Positions 37,800-50,700 of a DNA stretch of 64,000 nt are shown here, piece after piece. Both the position numbers and the translations under genes were made by a program. The stretch's first letter is position 1. Each line of letters starts with the position of its first letter. The DNA comes from Latrodectus hesperus. Lineage: Eukaryota > Arthropoda > Arachnida > Araneae > Theridiidae. Below the pieces are notes generated by a model, which worked only from the letters and a program-made list of their open reading frames with translations, was not told where the DNA came from and made no database searches. Location of the stretch: the NCBI GenBank assembly GCA_037975125.1, contig CM075850.1:123779826-123843825 (forward strand), in the 5' to 3' direction.

Positions 37800-40455
37800 C
37801 CCAATATTGTTTGAAAAAATATTTTACAGCCTCACTAGCATTTTCATAATTCAATAATCATGAATTATGTAAAATTACTAGATATTATTTTGATTTAAGG
37901 TGAAATATTTGCATGAGGATGTACTTTTATAAAATTTTTACCATGCTAAGTTAACTTTTCATGCAGTTTAACTTGTCATAATGTTAAAATTCCAGTAATT
38001 TCCGTTTTTTCTTTTTAGCTAAAAATATATTAACAGATTTCTTTACTGCCTCAAACATTTTTTTAGTTAAAAACTTCTTATCACCTTTAAATACTAATCT
38101 CCAACGTAAAAATATTGGCTTCCTATCATAAAGTTCAAAATTTTTTTATCACGAAAATATACTTTAAAAACGCAAAAGCTTAGCAATGACTAAAATTGAG
38201 ATTTTTTCATTCGGCAAAAATTAATATAAATATTTTTAACTGAAATTCAAATTTTTTAATAGAAAAATGCAATTTCAAAATTGTTGGTTAGTGCAACAGT
38301 TAATATAACAAATCTGTGGCATATATTTTTAATTTTTAGATATTTATGAAACAAATCATCAGGGAAACTCAATTGGTACTTTTAAGAGATAAATATTTAT
38401 AAACACAAATTGACAAAGAATTTTACTGTTTTTATCATACAATTTCACTTTAATGACATCTTATTCAATTCCTCCTCTTCTATAAATACATTGTACTTAA
38501 TTTGTACAATACTTCATAACCAGCATTAAATTTTTCCATAAGGATTTAGAATGTAGATAGGTGGTATGTATCGATTGCTGTAAATTTTTATTGCCATTTT
38601 AAAATTTTGGAAATGTAATACATTTTTGTGGGCAATTTCCAGTAACTTATGCTTTTATAGCATTTACTAAAGATATTATAGAAGATGTGATTTCCATTTG
38701 ACTCATTTTAATTTCTTTCAATCTCACTATAGGATCAGTTAGAAAGCTAAGTTTAGAAAAGGAAGATTTAATTCCTTAATTCTAATTTATTTCCATGAAC
38801 AAAAATTCTTTCATATGTAACAAAACTTAAAACTGCTATACAACTTGTTTTCTATTGAGAAAACTTATTTTTATAGAAGTAATTTTTTCCCCCAAAGCTC
38901 ACTTATTAAACAGTGCATTTGAAAATTGCTCTTGAAATTCAGTCTAATGTAATTAATTTAAAATTTATCAGAAATTTAAGGAAAGAGAGAAAATGAATAA
39001 ATTTTCCCTCATTTCAAAATAATAAATAATTAATAATTTATCACAAATAGACCCATTATTTGAATTTGATAACTGAATCTTGATTCTTTTAACAGTAAAT
39101 AAGAAAGTGAAAATAAAATCTCTAATTCACACAGCTTATATTTAAATTATCTTAAATATGTGAAAATTTTTCTTAACAAAGAATCAGTAAAATGGTCATT
39201 TTTCATGCTCATTTTATTTATACTCTATAAGAGGAAATCAAATATTTAAATTTCCACTAAATCTTCAGATGAATGTAACGTCATAAGAAAAAAACAATAC
39301 TCATCATTTTTAGAGGAAGATCTTGTTCCTTTATAAAGATCTGTCAGTGGTTGTAACAAAACTATGTTATGTATAGTTTAAGGTCAGCAAATTTGTCAAA
39401 ATGACCACTAACATCCTCCTTGTATTGCAAAAAAATTATTTTAATCAGTCAGAAATTATTGTGCTGAAAGTATTTGTTATATATAAAAACTAGTAGCTAA
39501 ATGTTTTACATGCATGTAGAAGATCTCAAACTGAGATCTTATCTAGGTTGGAGGTGACTTAATTGATTTAAACAAATAATCAATTATAGAAGTTAGTATA
39601 ATATCCAGCTTATTTTAAATATAAAGGAGTTGTTTTAAAAAGTAGTTTAAAACATAGCTCCTTTATTACTATAATTAAAGATAATCCTTTATAGCATGGT
39701 TCTTCTTAATTGGCTTGCATGGTACTGGGCACCCCTGCTCGATAGCATTTTGTGCCATAGCTTATTGCATGGTTTCTCTGTCTCATATTCTTGGGTGTCT
39801 AAATTTGTCCTATGTGAAAACCCCAATTAGACTTAACCTTTTTTTAGTTCATGACTTTCCGAGGGTAAATAAACTTGTAGATCTCGTCTAGCAGAGGCTG
39901 GGCATGGAGATTTTCAACAACATGATTACTCTTTATAATACATAACAAAAATTTTAATAAATTGGGTGTTTAAAAATATACATAATTATGACTATTTCAG
40001 AGTTCATTAAAAATTTTTTAATATACATTTTTTAGTAATGTAAACATAATTTTTTCTCTTAACATGAATATCAGTAAAATTTTACCAAACTTTTTTTCAA
40101 GCAAGTTAATTTTTTAAATGGGCGAACACAAATGAATGAAAGTTTAAAATACTGCAGCATTAAAATGTCTCCAGCATTTAATTCCATATATTTATCTCAA
40201 AGAGAAATATGAGTATTAAATATTAGATACAGTAGAGTTAGATCTTAAGAAAATATTCCATTATTGCTACTTTCAAATAATTATTATTAATTATCATTAA
40301 GCAATTCAAATAAAACATGATATAGATAGAACAATTTTTTTTTCTGTAATTTTTACAGAGTGAAAACTTTAGTCCTTAAGCAACAAAATTTTGGCCCATA
40401 AAATCTATATTACAGAAAAGTTTTAAAAAATTAATCACAATATAATTTTGTAAAT
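37800..40455. other. Intergenic DNA between LINE fragment and eIF6
   Basis: Mostly AT-rich without a gene. A less AT-rich patch at about 39690-39930 (ctgggcacccctgctcgata, ctttccgagggtaaat) looks like an old unclassified repeat. A small palindrome, aagatctca/tgagatctt, lies at 39520-39540. No RNA gene recognised. Confidence 0.5.
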
Positions 40456-40457
40456 AA

Positions 40458-40463
40458 TTTATT
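40458..40463 (-). terminator. Poly(A) signal of eIF6
   Basis: tttatt on the plus strand reads AATAAA on the minus strand, only 9 bases after the stop codon. Unusually close, giving a very short 3' UTR if it is the one used. Confidence 0.45.
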
Positions 40464-40472
40464 TAACAATCA

Positions 40473-41210
40473 TTATGCCATGCTTTCGATGAGAGCATTT
40501 CTCATATCACCGGTTATGGCAGTAGGAAGAACATCACCAAGTTTAAAAATGCTTTCAATGACAGAGATTTCTGTACTGGTTGTATCTAACCCACAAAAAG
40601 CACACCAGTCGTTTACGACCATTCCAGCTCCAATAACATCACTTCCTCTATTAACTGACCCAGCCACAAGAGGAATTTGTAGAAGAGATGAAAGTTCCTT
40701 TTGCTCTTCAGTGGAAGTTTTCGGATGAACAAGTCCACCTTGATTGCTTAAGGCACAATAACTGCCGGTGAGGGTATTACCGGCAATTGGATGACCAAAC
40801 ACTTCAACTTTCAAAGTATCAGCAAGAATTTCTTCAGTTTCTTTGTCTAAATCCGGATGGACGAGGGCGACATAATCGTTGCAAGCAATAACATTTCCCA
40901 GAGCCGACAGCCTTTCTTCAACCCTTTGAACTTTAACTTCTTCAGGCAAAGAATTTCGAAGATGTTGCAATTCTTGATCAGTTGTTGTACTAGGAACTAA
41001 AAGACCATGTCTGTTCCCAACGCACATTCTACCTATAATGCGACAACCAGCAATCGATGTGTGTATGACTGGGATGGTATCGGCTAATTCGCCTTCAAAT
41101 ACACTGTAGAAATTTTCGGAGCCACCAATAGCAACTAAACAATATGTATTAGTCAGCTTTGAAAATACGCCAACTTCATTATTGTTTTCAAATTGAACTC
41201 GCAAGGCCAT
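40473..41210 (-). CDS. eIF6: Eukaryotic translation initiation factor 6 (60S anti-association factor)
   Basis: A single uninterrupted frame of 245 codons, the same length as human eIF6. The sequence shows the family's near-invariant blocks: [20 protein letters not shown] near residue 19, [20 protein letters not shown] at 54-73, [34 protein letters not shown], and [20 protein letters not shown] near the C-terminus. These build the five-fold pseudo-symmetric pentein propeller that binds uL14 on the 60S subunit, blocks 40S joining and takes part in late pre-60S maturation. Start context AAAAATGG is good. Nothing is truncated. The gene has no intron in its coding region, whereas neighbours have many; no poly(A) tract follows it, so nothing else marks it as a retrocopy. 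It is head-to-head with WASHC1. Confidence 0.97.
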   Translation of the reverse strand: MALRVQFENNNEVGVFSKLTNTYCLVAIGGSENFYSVFEGELADTIPVIHTSIAGCRIIGRMCVGNRHGLLVPSTTTDQELQHLRNSLPEEVKVQRVEERLSALGNVIACNDYVALVHPDLDKETEEILADTLKVEVFGHPIAGNTLTGSYCALSNQGGLVHPKTSTEEQKELSSLLQIPLVAGSVNRGSDVIGAGMVVNDWCAFCGLDTTSTEISVIESIFKLGDVLPTAITGDMRNALIESMA

Positions 41211-41755
41211 TTTTTGTCAGATTCCGATGCGCTTATAAGAATTTTATGAAGAGATCTTATCGATACAAAAACAAAATTGTGCAACAAATTAAATTTATTT
41301 ATTTATTTTATTACATTAACACATTAAATTTCAGACAGCATTGGACGATAATAACATGTGTTTATTTCATTTCAGTTCATTTAGCAGATTTTCTTCAGTT
41401 CAGTTCGGATTGTTAGTTTCGCAGTTTAAAGTGTGTGAATCCGTTTATTTCATAGATTTAGTTTTAAAACGAAACTAAGCAGTTGATTTTTTTTAAGTTT
41501 TTCAAACGAAATAGCAACAAATTGATGAAATTAACCATGGAGGCGTTTCTAAAGAATCGCGCTTTTCTGTAAATAAAAATATTTGCTCTTAGTAGGTTAT
41601 TTTGTAATCAAATGTTCATGTGATGAAGGATGTGATGTTAATATTTGTAGCGAATTCAAATTCGAGTGGAATGTGGTTTCTCAATAACATCATGAAGTGG
41701 TGAAAATAATTAAAATACATTTATATGCTTATTTTGGTTTTGTACATATATTAAA
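41211..41755. promoter_or_regulatory. Probable bidirectional promoter of eIF6 and WASHC1
   Basis: About 545 bases separate the two divergent start codons. The middle (41400-41660) is less AT-rich and has scattered CpG (agaatcgcgctttt, ggaggcgtttc). No TATA box stands out at a consistent distance for either gene, as is usual for housekeeping pairs. A 9-bp inverted word, ttagtttcg/cgaaactaa, lies near 41411-41478. Shared regulation is inference from geometry. Confidence 0.5.
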
Positions 41756-44736
41756 ATGAAGATGCAAGCTTTTGAACTCCGTCTAATTCCTCCAGATTTG
41801 CGGAGAGAGGAAGCTATGATACAAATTGCTGATTCCTTAGATTATACTAAAAAAATTACAGACAGCATTTTCCAAAAAATTTTAGATCGTGTAGCTGAAT
41901 ATAATAAGCGCTTACATTCTGTGTGCGACCGGGCTGATATCGCTCAAAAGAAAATAAATAAAATTCGGGGGAGCAGTAAGGCTACCAAGGTAAATCAATT
42001 TTACATATTTGTATTTATATGAAGTATGTGTTAGAATTTCACCTATATTTTTGTATCTGTGTAGGTATTTTCTAGCTATAAATATCCTGGAGCTGAAGTT
42101 TTAGATGAGTACAAGACTTTATTTACTGAAGACACTGAGCTTATTGGAAAACAATCCTCATCTTACAATGTTAAATCAAAACACATTACTCCAGATGAAA
42201 AGACGCTAAAGCAAAAATTACAGTTTTATAATGTCAGAGTACCTGAGCGTCAAAAAGAAAAGGATCAACTGACAGAAGAAGGTTTGGGTAGTTTGCCTAA
42301 AAACTTAAATTCTTTAAGTACTTTGTTACTTTTCAATACCTCAGAAAACCCGTAAGTATATAATGAAACAAAATATTTAAACTCATAATTTATTTTTGCA
42401 TCTCATTTTATAAAACTATTGTTGGTCATAAAAATTTTCATGCCTACTACTTGATTAATTGCAAAATTTTATTAAAAATATGATTTGATCATTTTACCAA
42501 ACAGAATTTATTTTTCAGTCATGCTAAATTTAATACATCATTTGTGATATGTCAACCAATGATGGTCTAACTTAGATATTTATGAACCAAAAGTTTCCTT
42601 GTAGCAAATCATGTTTTTACTAGATTAAAATGCATCATAAGCATTATTTTCAAATAAATCTTTCCATGAAGTTCTCCTTATGAGATTTCTATTAAAATCA
42701 TTGATTTTTCTTTTTTGCCTTAAAATAAAATTGTTTGGATTAAAAAAACATTCTTTTACATGTTTAATTTGATTTACAATTATGTAAGGTAGTTAAATTA
42801 TTTTTGTGAAATTTTTTAAGAATTAACCTCAAAAGCTTGGATAAATTTACTTGGACTTGGATTTCAAGTTATTGCTTTATGCTACTGTTTCATTGAATTG
42901 ACTCTTACTTATTTTATTTATTATATGCATACTTATATAATTAAAATAGTAAAACAATTTATAAAAGTTCTATCAATAAATTATTTTATATTTCAAGTTT
43001 TATATAAATATATGAAATTTTTTTTTTGCTTTTTCTGTTGTATTATTTTCATTTATATCATTAGAATAAGCTAATTTTTCTTAAATTTTTTATTCTTAAA
43101 TTTTCTTATTTACAAAAATATTCTTAGATTTTTATTTTACTTACTTTAAGTTTCTTGAAAAATTGTAGTACTTTCTCCTCTAAGTGTATTCAGTTAAAAT
43201 TGTAATCAGAATTTAATTGTGTACTTTATATCAATCCATGATATAAGTTAAATACTTTTTTATGTATTCTGTTTATCAATAAAGTATTATTTAAAGTAGT
43301 TTACTGTAATTTTATAAAATAGGTACAAAAAATATGTGCTATTAGATCCACTGGGAGCTGTCACGAAAACAAAAAAGAGCTTAGAAGAAGAAAATGTGGA
43401 AGATGAACTTGGAGCTGCTCCTATATCAATAAGTCAAAGGCAAACTATGGAAGCTGTTGAAAAAATTAACTACTTTTATAATCCTGGCTTAGGAGAAGTT
43501 CCAGAAATGGATGTGCCTTTGGCCCTGCCAGATTTACCTGGTAATATAGCATGTTTTAATGTAATTAATATTATGTTTTTCTCATATTATTTTTATTTCA
43601 CTTGACTATTTTTCAGTATAATCCAATTTATTTGTTCAACAAGATTGCCCAGCATGTCTATAAAATGATTGGATGTAGCAACTTATACCTGTGTACAAGC
43701 GTGTGATAGATTTTTAGCTGTATTTTTAAAGTTATACCCCTTTATTTTTCTTATAATAATCATTTCTCAATGGGCAAGTCCCTTCAAAAATCTTGTGAAA
43801 AAACAAGATTGTTTTTTAAATTGTTAATAGTTTTATTCTATATTTTCCTCTTTTTAGTACAATTTTTTTAATTAAAATTAATTTGAAATAAATAGCTAGA
43901 GGTTTTCATCATTGTTTTTAAAATTTCATCTTTTAACTTTAATCAACTTCATTAATCATTTCTTATCTTTTTTCCACTTAAAATTGTGCTTAATAGTCTT
44001 AAATTGATTTATATTATCAACAATTTCTAGTGAAAACAAGATTCTCATTATTTTTGGAACAGTTTTGTCAGATATCTTGATGTTAATTATTTTTCAAAGC
44101 ACTGTATTTGATGTTTAGTGCCAAAAAAAAAAATGCACCAAGTTGGTTAAGTGGGCTGTGCTAAAGCTGTTTCTTAAACTTTAAATATTGTTCTTCTGTA
44201 AATGAGTTCTAAAGTTTTTTTAATTGCATTTTTTAAAGCAATAGAAATTAGTTTTCAAAATCCTTGATTAAATTAATAATAATTAACTTAATAGTAGATA
44301 TACGTGTGACACTATAATTGCAATATATAGTGTCACATTAAGATAGAATGCATGTATGAGATATATGAAAGTTTGATATAAATGATTAAATATTACTTAT
44401 AAATGATAAAATTACATTACATATTTTGTATTTCAGTTGTCACATTAGCACTCCAAGCAGAATTATACTTTTGTACTATTGAACTTTACATTTTAATTAC
44501 AAAAAACATTTGTTAGTTAAAAAATATTCTATCTTCACTAAGTTGATTGATGAATATTAACATTTTGTTCATTTGTTGAAGAATTTGTTTGATTCTCTTT
44601 CTTGTTAAATTTCGATATCAAACAATGTGTATAGTCGTTTGGAGTCTATTTTAAACTGGAGATCTTAGGCCTTATGTGACAAAAAGTGGCTGCATATTGA
44701 TAAATCAACTAAAACTTTTTTCCATGTTCAAAAAAG

Positions 44737-44791
<55 letters not shown>

Positions 44792-47700
44792 TAGAAATAT
44801 AATTTTCACATTTTAAGCGATTTTACTTGCTGTTTATTATATTTTATAAAATTTTACAAATTTATCCAAAAATTTAGTAATTTAATTTATAAGGATCGTT
44901 AAAAATTGATTTTTTAAAATTATTTAATTTGCTTAAATTGTTTCATTGTAATTTGCTTGAGTTAAGAAATGAAAAAAAATTTAATGTAATAGTAAGAAAC
45001 ATTCTTTTCTCTACATAACAGTATATTTGATGGAGTTTCTAGAGGTATAAAGTGTGTATTTACATTTTTTAAAGTGTAAATGTTTGTTAAAATATCTAAA
45101 AAAATTTTTTTAATTTTTATATTTTTCCTTTTATTAGTGCTTATAATAAGGACCCATAAAACTATTTAATGTTAGTTTTTACAAAAGCATTAAATGTTTT
45201 AAATGAAAATTACACTTCTTTTCTTTTTACTTAGCTCATTTTATTGGATTATATATTACTTAAATTTTTTATATTAAAAAGTTTATATTTAATAAGAAGT
45301 ATGTAAAATTAATTTTAAAAGTTTAATTATGGGATCTATAGTGATTGGAAACATGAGATATTCACAAATTATATAAAATTCTGTAAATGTTTCATAATAT
45401 ATCGTTTTTTAATGCTTATTCTGTCAATATATTTTTTCTGAAAATGGTTTTATCATCTAATTATCATTTGCACTCCATAAATTTTTATAGTTTGTGAAGT
45501 TCTTTATGGATAAATAATAGCAAAGTTGACTTTCTTTAAAATCCTTAAAAATTTTCTAGATGGGATATACTTTTTCTGTCATAAGTTCCAATTTAAAAAT
45601 CATTTTATATGTTTAAATACATAATAATAAATTTGAGAAATAATGTTTACATATAAGTGTATATATATATATATATATATATACTTTTTCTGACCTCAAT
45701 TCAAATTCTATTTAATCCTTCTTACCTTATTCTTTTGTCATTTTTCTTTTACTTTTTAAAATTGTTTATAAAATCTTTATTTTTAATTTTCATTTTAATT
45801 AAATAACTTTTAACTTGATTAAAAAATTAATCAAATGTAATTTAAATTAAAGATATTTTTAGTTGCAATCATGCTTTTATATTAACTGTTTAAATTTAAT
45901 TTTAAAATAAAGATTCAAAGTTACTACTATTAGATAAAATTTTAAGTTGTTACATGAAATTAATATATTATCTTATTCTGTTTAATAATTTATGATAATT
46001 ATTCCCTTAAAAGAGTAAGATTCTTAGAATTTCATTTAAAATGCCTAAAACAACTTCATTGTTATTTTAATTCAGTTATACAATGCTAATTATTTAGCTT
46101 TATTAAATATTATAAATTTGCTAATTATCTCAAAGAGGGATCAAAATAATTTTTTAATTAAAATTATTGTTATTTGTTTTATAATATTTGTGCTCTTTTC
46201 TATAGTTTGCTCATTTTTGTCATGATTATTACTATTAAATTTTACTTTAATTGAAAATTGAATTTCTAATTGGGTAATTTCTGATATATATCTAAAACGT
46301 TTTCTTTGAATTATGAAGAATGGTTTTGGATTATGTTCAGAATATGAAACCTAAATAATATGATTAGTAAAACTGGGCTGTATACTCATTTAGAATCAAT
46401 TACTTATACTATTTATTTTTTATGGGTCAAATCATTATATATATATATATCAGGGGTGCACAACCTTTTCAGAATGAGGGGCCAAAATATGAAAAAAGAT
46501 CATGTCGAGGGCCAAAGCAGTACATAAATGTTAAAACATGTTATAAACGTGAAAACACTGTTTTTTGTGGCAATATGCATGAATTGTATAATTGTTAATT
46601 TACTTATTTACCCATGCAAACATTATACAATAAAGTAATAAAACACAAACATTATAGATATGCTTAAAATACTTTATTTCCAGAAAAAAAACTTGAAATT
46701 GAATAACGGGAGAAAACTTTTTGGTAATTATACAAAGAACACAATTTAAATTTTGAAAAAAATTAGTAAAATTTAATGTGATGGCTATGACTGAATATTT
46801 GAAGTTATTGATTTTATGTTGGGCTTAAGATTCGTTGTGGCAATACTAAAACAGAAGAAAGGTTCTCATCTGCTATCTATTTCTTATTTTTGATTTGTTT
46901 AAATTCATTAAAAAGAAAGTTTGCTCACAAATGTAAAATATTTATTCTGATGTAGAATCGTTTTCCTATCAGATTTTTTCTTTTGTTTATTTGAAAGAGT
47001 CTCATTTCTTTTTAAATTAGTCTTATTTTATTAACAACATTCGCGGGCCAACTTTAAAGGAGACGCGGGCCAATTTTCACCCGCGGGCCATAGGTTGTGC
47101 ATCCCTGATATATATATATAATATCTGTTATAGAAATTTCATATTTTTTAATTAGTTTACGGATGAAATTACCTTTATTTTCTTGGGGAAAATTTAAATT
47201 AGAAAGTTTTGAAATAAATAAGAACCGATTTTGAAAATTAATATGTCGATCAGAACCTTGAAGTAGATATAAGCAAAATAGTATATAAATTTATAAGAAA
47301 AATATTTTAATTCATTCTAAAAATTTGTCAATTTAAAATTTTCTTTGTTTTTTCATGCATTAAATGTCTTGTATTTGTCTATATAAAAATATGTGAGCCA
47401 GTAGTTATTTTCTACCCTTTTAATTAAAACAAAACATTGTTTTAGTTATCAAATAAAATTATCAATCTCAAAACTGAAATTGTATGGGATTCTAAAGAAT
47501 TAAATGCATTAAATAAATGTTTTATATGTTCTTGATACATAAATATAAAAATAAAAATGCATAAATATAAAAATGAATTTTGAAAAAGTTTATTTTTTAG
47601 TTTAGTTTACTGATTAGTTTTAGTTGTATTATATGTTATGTACAACTAAAAGTAATCAAAGTATGTTATATGCATTCTCTGATAAATAAAATTCAAAGTA

Positions 47701-50700
47701 TTTAAAATTAATGTTAATATAAAATATTTTGGAGAAGCATTTCTGCATGCAGGAAAGAAAAAATCTTGAAGTTGCAGAAAAAGAAAGAAAAAATAGCAGA
47801 TCAGATAAAATCTCATATTTTTTATTTGAAATATTGTAAACAATCAGGTGAAATTTGTAAAATTATTTATTTTTTTGCCTTGATACACATTTTTGGTTCA
47901 CTAAGTTTCGAAGGTATGGAATAATCTACAGTTCTTAAAGAAAAATGTGTTGGCTATAAATACTTCATATTGTTATAATAAATTATATTTAATATAATGA
48001 ATTCAGTAGAAATAAAAAATAATTGGTTGATAATATTCACAAATATTATGTTTTTCTATTTGTCTTTTTGCATACTTTAAATATTTCATTCAGAACTGAA
48101 TCCCTGAAACCCATATATGCATAAATTTTGTTTATTTATATGATCTAACATCTGAAATATTCAATTTCACGAGTGTAAACAATTTCCTGTAAACTTTTGT
48201 GGTCCAATTTATTTGTTTTATCTTTAGCTGAATGCACCACAGCCTTAGCTTAATGTTTTTGTTATATAATTTTATAGTAATTATTTTAATAATTCTTTGT
48301 TAATAATTTTTTTTTTAATCTGAATATTTTACAAAAATGTTAGTTTTTATACTTTATGAACAACTAAGAAATTGCTTTAAAATAATAGATTTTCAAAATT
48401 TTTACTTATAGATGTCTAAATATTATAGTTTTATAATTATCAAGTTATTAATGTTTCCATACTATAATACTTGCAAGTTTGCTGTAAATTAGGAATTTTC
48501 CTAATAAACCATCTTAAATCATAAATTTCATTTATGTTCCATAAAAACTATAAGGAGATTGATGAATAAGTTATTTTTTAAGTAATTTATTCAATTAAAA
48601 TTATCTTTGTTTCAACTCTTTATTCAACATTTCATTTTTTATTATAATCAATGAATTTTTTAAAATTACTATAGTTAAGTGAAAATATTTTTTTGATTTT
48701 AATTTGTTAGTACTGGTAAAGGAAAAACTAAAAATCTGTAATATAATAACTTCTGCATAAAAATATTTTTTACTATTAGATGCTAATAATATGAGTGGAG
48801 TTACAATTTATTTAATAAGTACATGTTTCCAGGTGTTGCTGATGATTTACTATACAGTGGAGACTTAGGTCCTTCTATTGCTCCTTCATCTCTTCCTGTT
48901 TTCAATAACACAACTTTACCAGAACTACCTACTATAATGCCTGAAGTTGGGCAAGACATACCATCTGTTGAAATGCCAACAGCCCCACAACCTCCTGTTC
49001 TGTCTGCCACAGCTGCACCAATACAACCATCAGCTCCTCCTCCGCCACCTCCACCACCACCACCGCCTCCTCCACCACCACCACCTCCTCCCATGACTCC
49101 ATCAGATACTGCTCCACCAACTGAGAGTAATGAAGTGGCAAAGAAACCGAGCCCAGTTACTGGAGCTCCAGAAACAGTAGTTAATCCAGGTAATGCCAGA
49201 GCCAACTTATTGGAATCAATTAGAAAAGCTGGAGGAAGTGGTAAAGCGAAGTTAAAAAGTGTGCAAGATCGAAAAATTGAAGCAAAGAAAAAGAAAGAGG
49301 TTTGCTTTTAATTTTTAATTAAATTTATTTCTCACTTTTGTAGTACTGAATATGTAATCAGATAGCCAAAAAAAAATCTTATTCATAAATTTACAAATTT
49401 TATTTAATCGTTAGAGTGTGGTACTTATATTTTGGTTTCTTTCATTATTTTTTTTCAATTTTAATTTACTATAAATTTTTTATTAATAAATTATTCATTG
49501 ATGAAATTATTAAAATGTTTAGGTTTTTACTCTAATTTTTCTAATATTCATACAGTTTATTTTTATTTATCAATGCATTTTATACTTTAAGAGTGAAAGA
49601 AAAACATTATTTGCCATTTTGTGTTACCATGATTTTAAATTAGAATTAACCGTTTTTTAAAATTTATTACGATAAAAACTAAAGTGAAGGGTATTACCAA
49701 ATGTTCTCATAAATTTACTAAACAATTTTTATGAGTAAAAAAGAGAAAAATGTAAGCATCAAATAAATTTATCTTCATAGGAATCTAAGCAATTTTTCCA
49801 CAATTTCTTTAAATCATTTAAACATTGTTCATTAGTATTAGAATTAACCATTGAAAAAATGTAAGTAACATTTGATTTAAAATTTTAATTATTTTTAAAT
49901 ATGCCTTTTCTTAAATATTTGGCATATATATATATATTTATGTTGGGAGATTTATTGATTTATTTGAATGCTTAGGAAGATATTGATGTATAGACAATAC
50001 TTAGCAAAATCTTGTAATTACTTCATCTTTTACAAAATTAAAAGGCATTATCTTGTAAAAGAATACATTTCTAAAATTATATCAAAAGCTTTTTTTCTTA
50101 ACTACCTTATTTTGTTTTGTAATTGAAATGGTATATTCTTTCAAAATACTGAAGTATTAATTTTAAGCGACAAATTCATGTTAAATGAAATTTTTGTAAT
50201 TAGGAAAAAAAATGCAATCAGCATAATTTTTTCTTTGTTTTTAAAGTATGTGTTCTTTTTCAAACAAAAAAGGGCTTTCTTTTTTTTATTGTGATCTCTG
50301 AATATTTTTGTTTTTCAATTATATTGTAATCATCAAGTCCTATTTCCTGCTGCAATTCACTTTAAGAAATTTTTCTGTCTCTCAGAAATTAGCGATATTA
50401 TATCATTGTTGAATTTTGAAGCAAAGTTTTTGTAGATTATATTTTCAGTTAATAAAAATGATTCTTGAATTCTGCCATACAAGTGACAAACAGTTTAGAT
50501 TAGCTTTACATGCATTAAGATGTCATTCTTTTCATACATGTATTTATTTTCCCATTTTCTTTTACTTTATTGTCCAGTAATTTAAGCATTTTTTAAAAAT
50601 CTTCCATGATACTAAATTATGGGAATACTTAAACTGTTTCTGTTAGTATTGTAAATATAAAAATTTTATGTTTTTAATTTGTTATATTTCATGAATTTTA

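Noticed and set aside
40480..40728. Plus-strand open frame within eIF6
   Set aside because: Antisense shadow of a highly conserved coding region.
41159..41416. Plus-strand frame over the eIF6 start and promoter
   Set aside because: Overlaps conserved eIF6 coding sequence antisense and has no motif.
44305..44337. 12-bp palindrome tgtgacactata/tatagtgtcaca in WASHC1 intron 3
   Set aside because: Short perfect stems of this size are expected by chance in long AT-rich introns; no flanking signature of a transposon.
48801..49205. Minus-strand poly-glycine frame opposite WASHC1 exon 4
   Set aside because: Mirror of the polyproline codons; the plus-strand exon has family motifs and matching splice phases.
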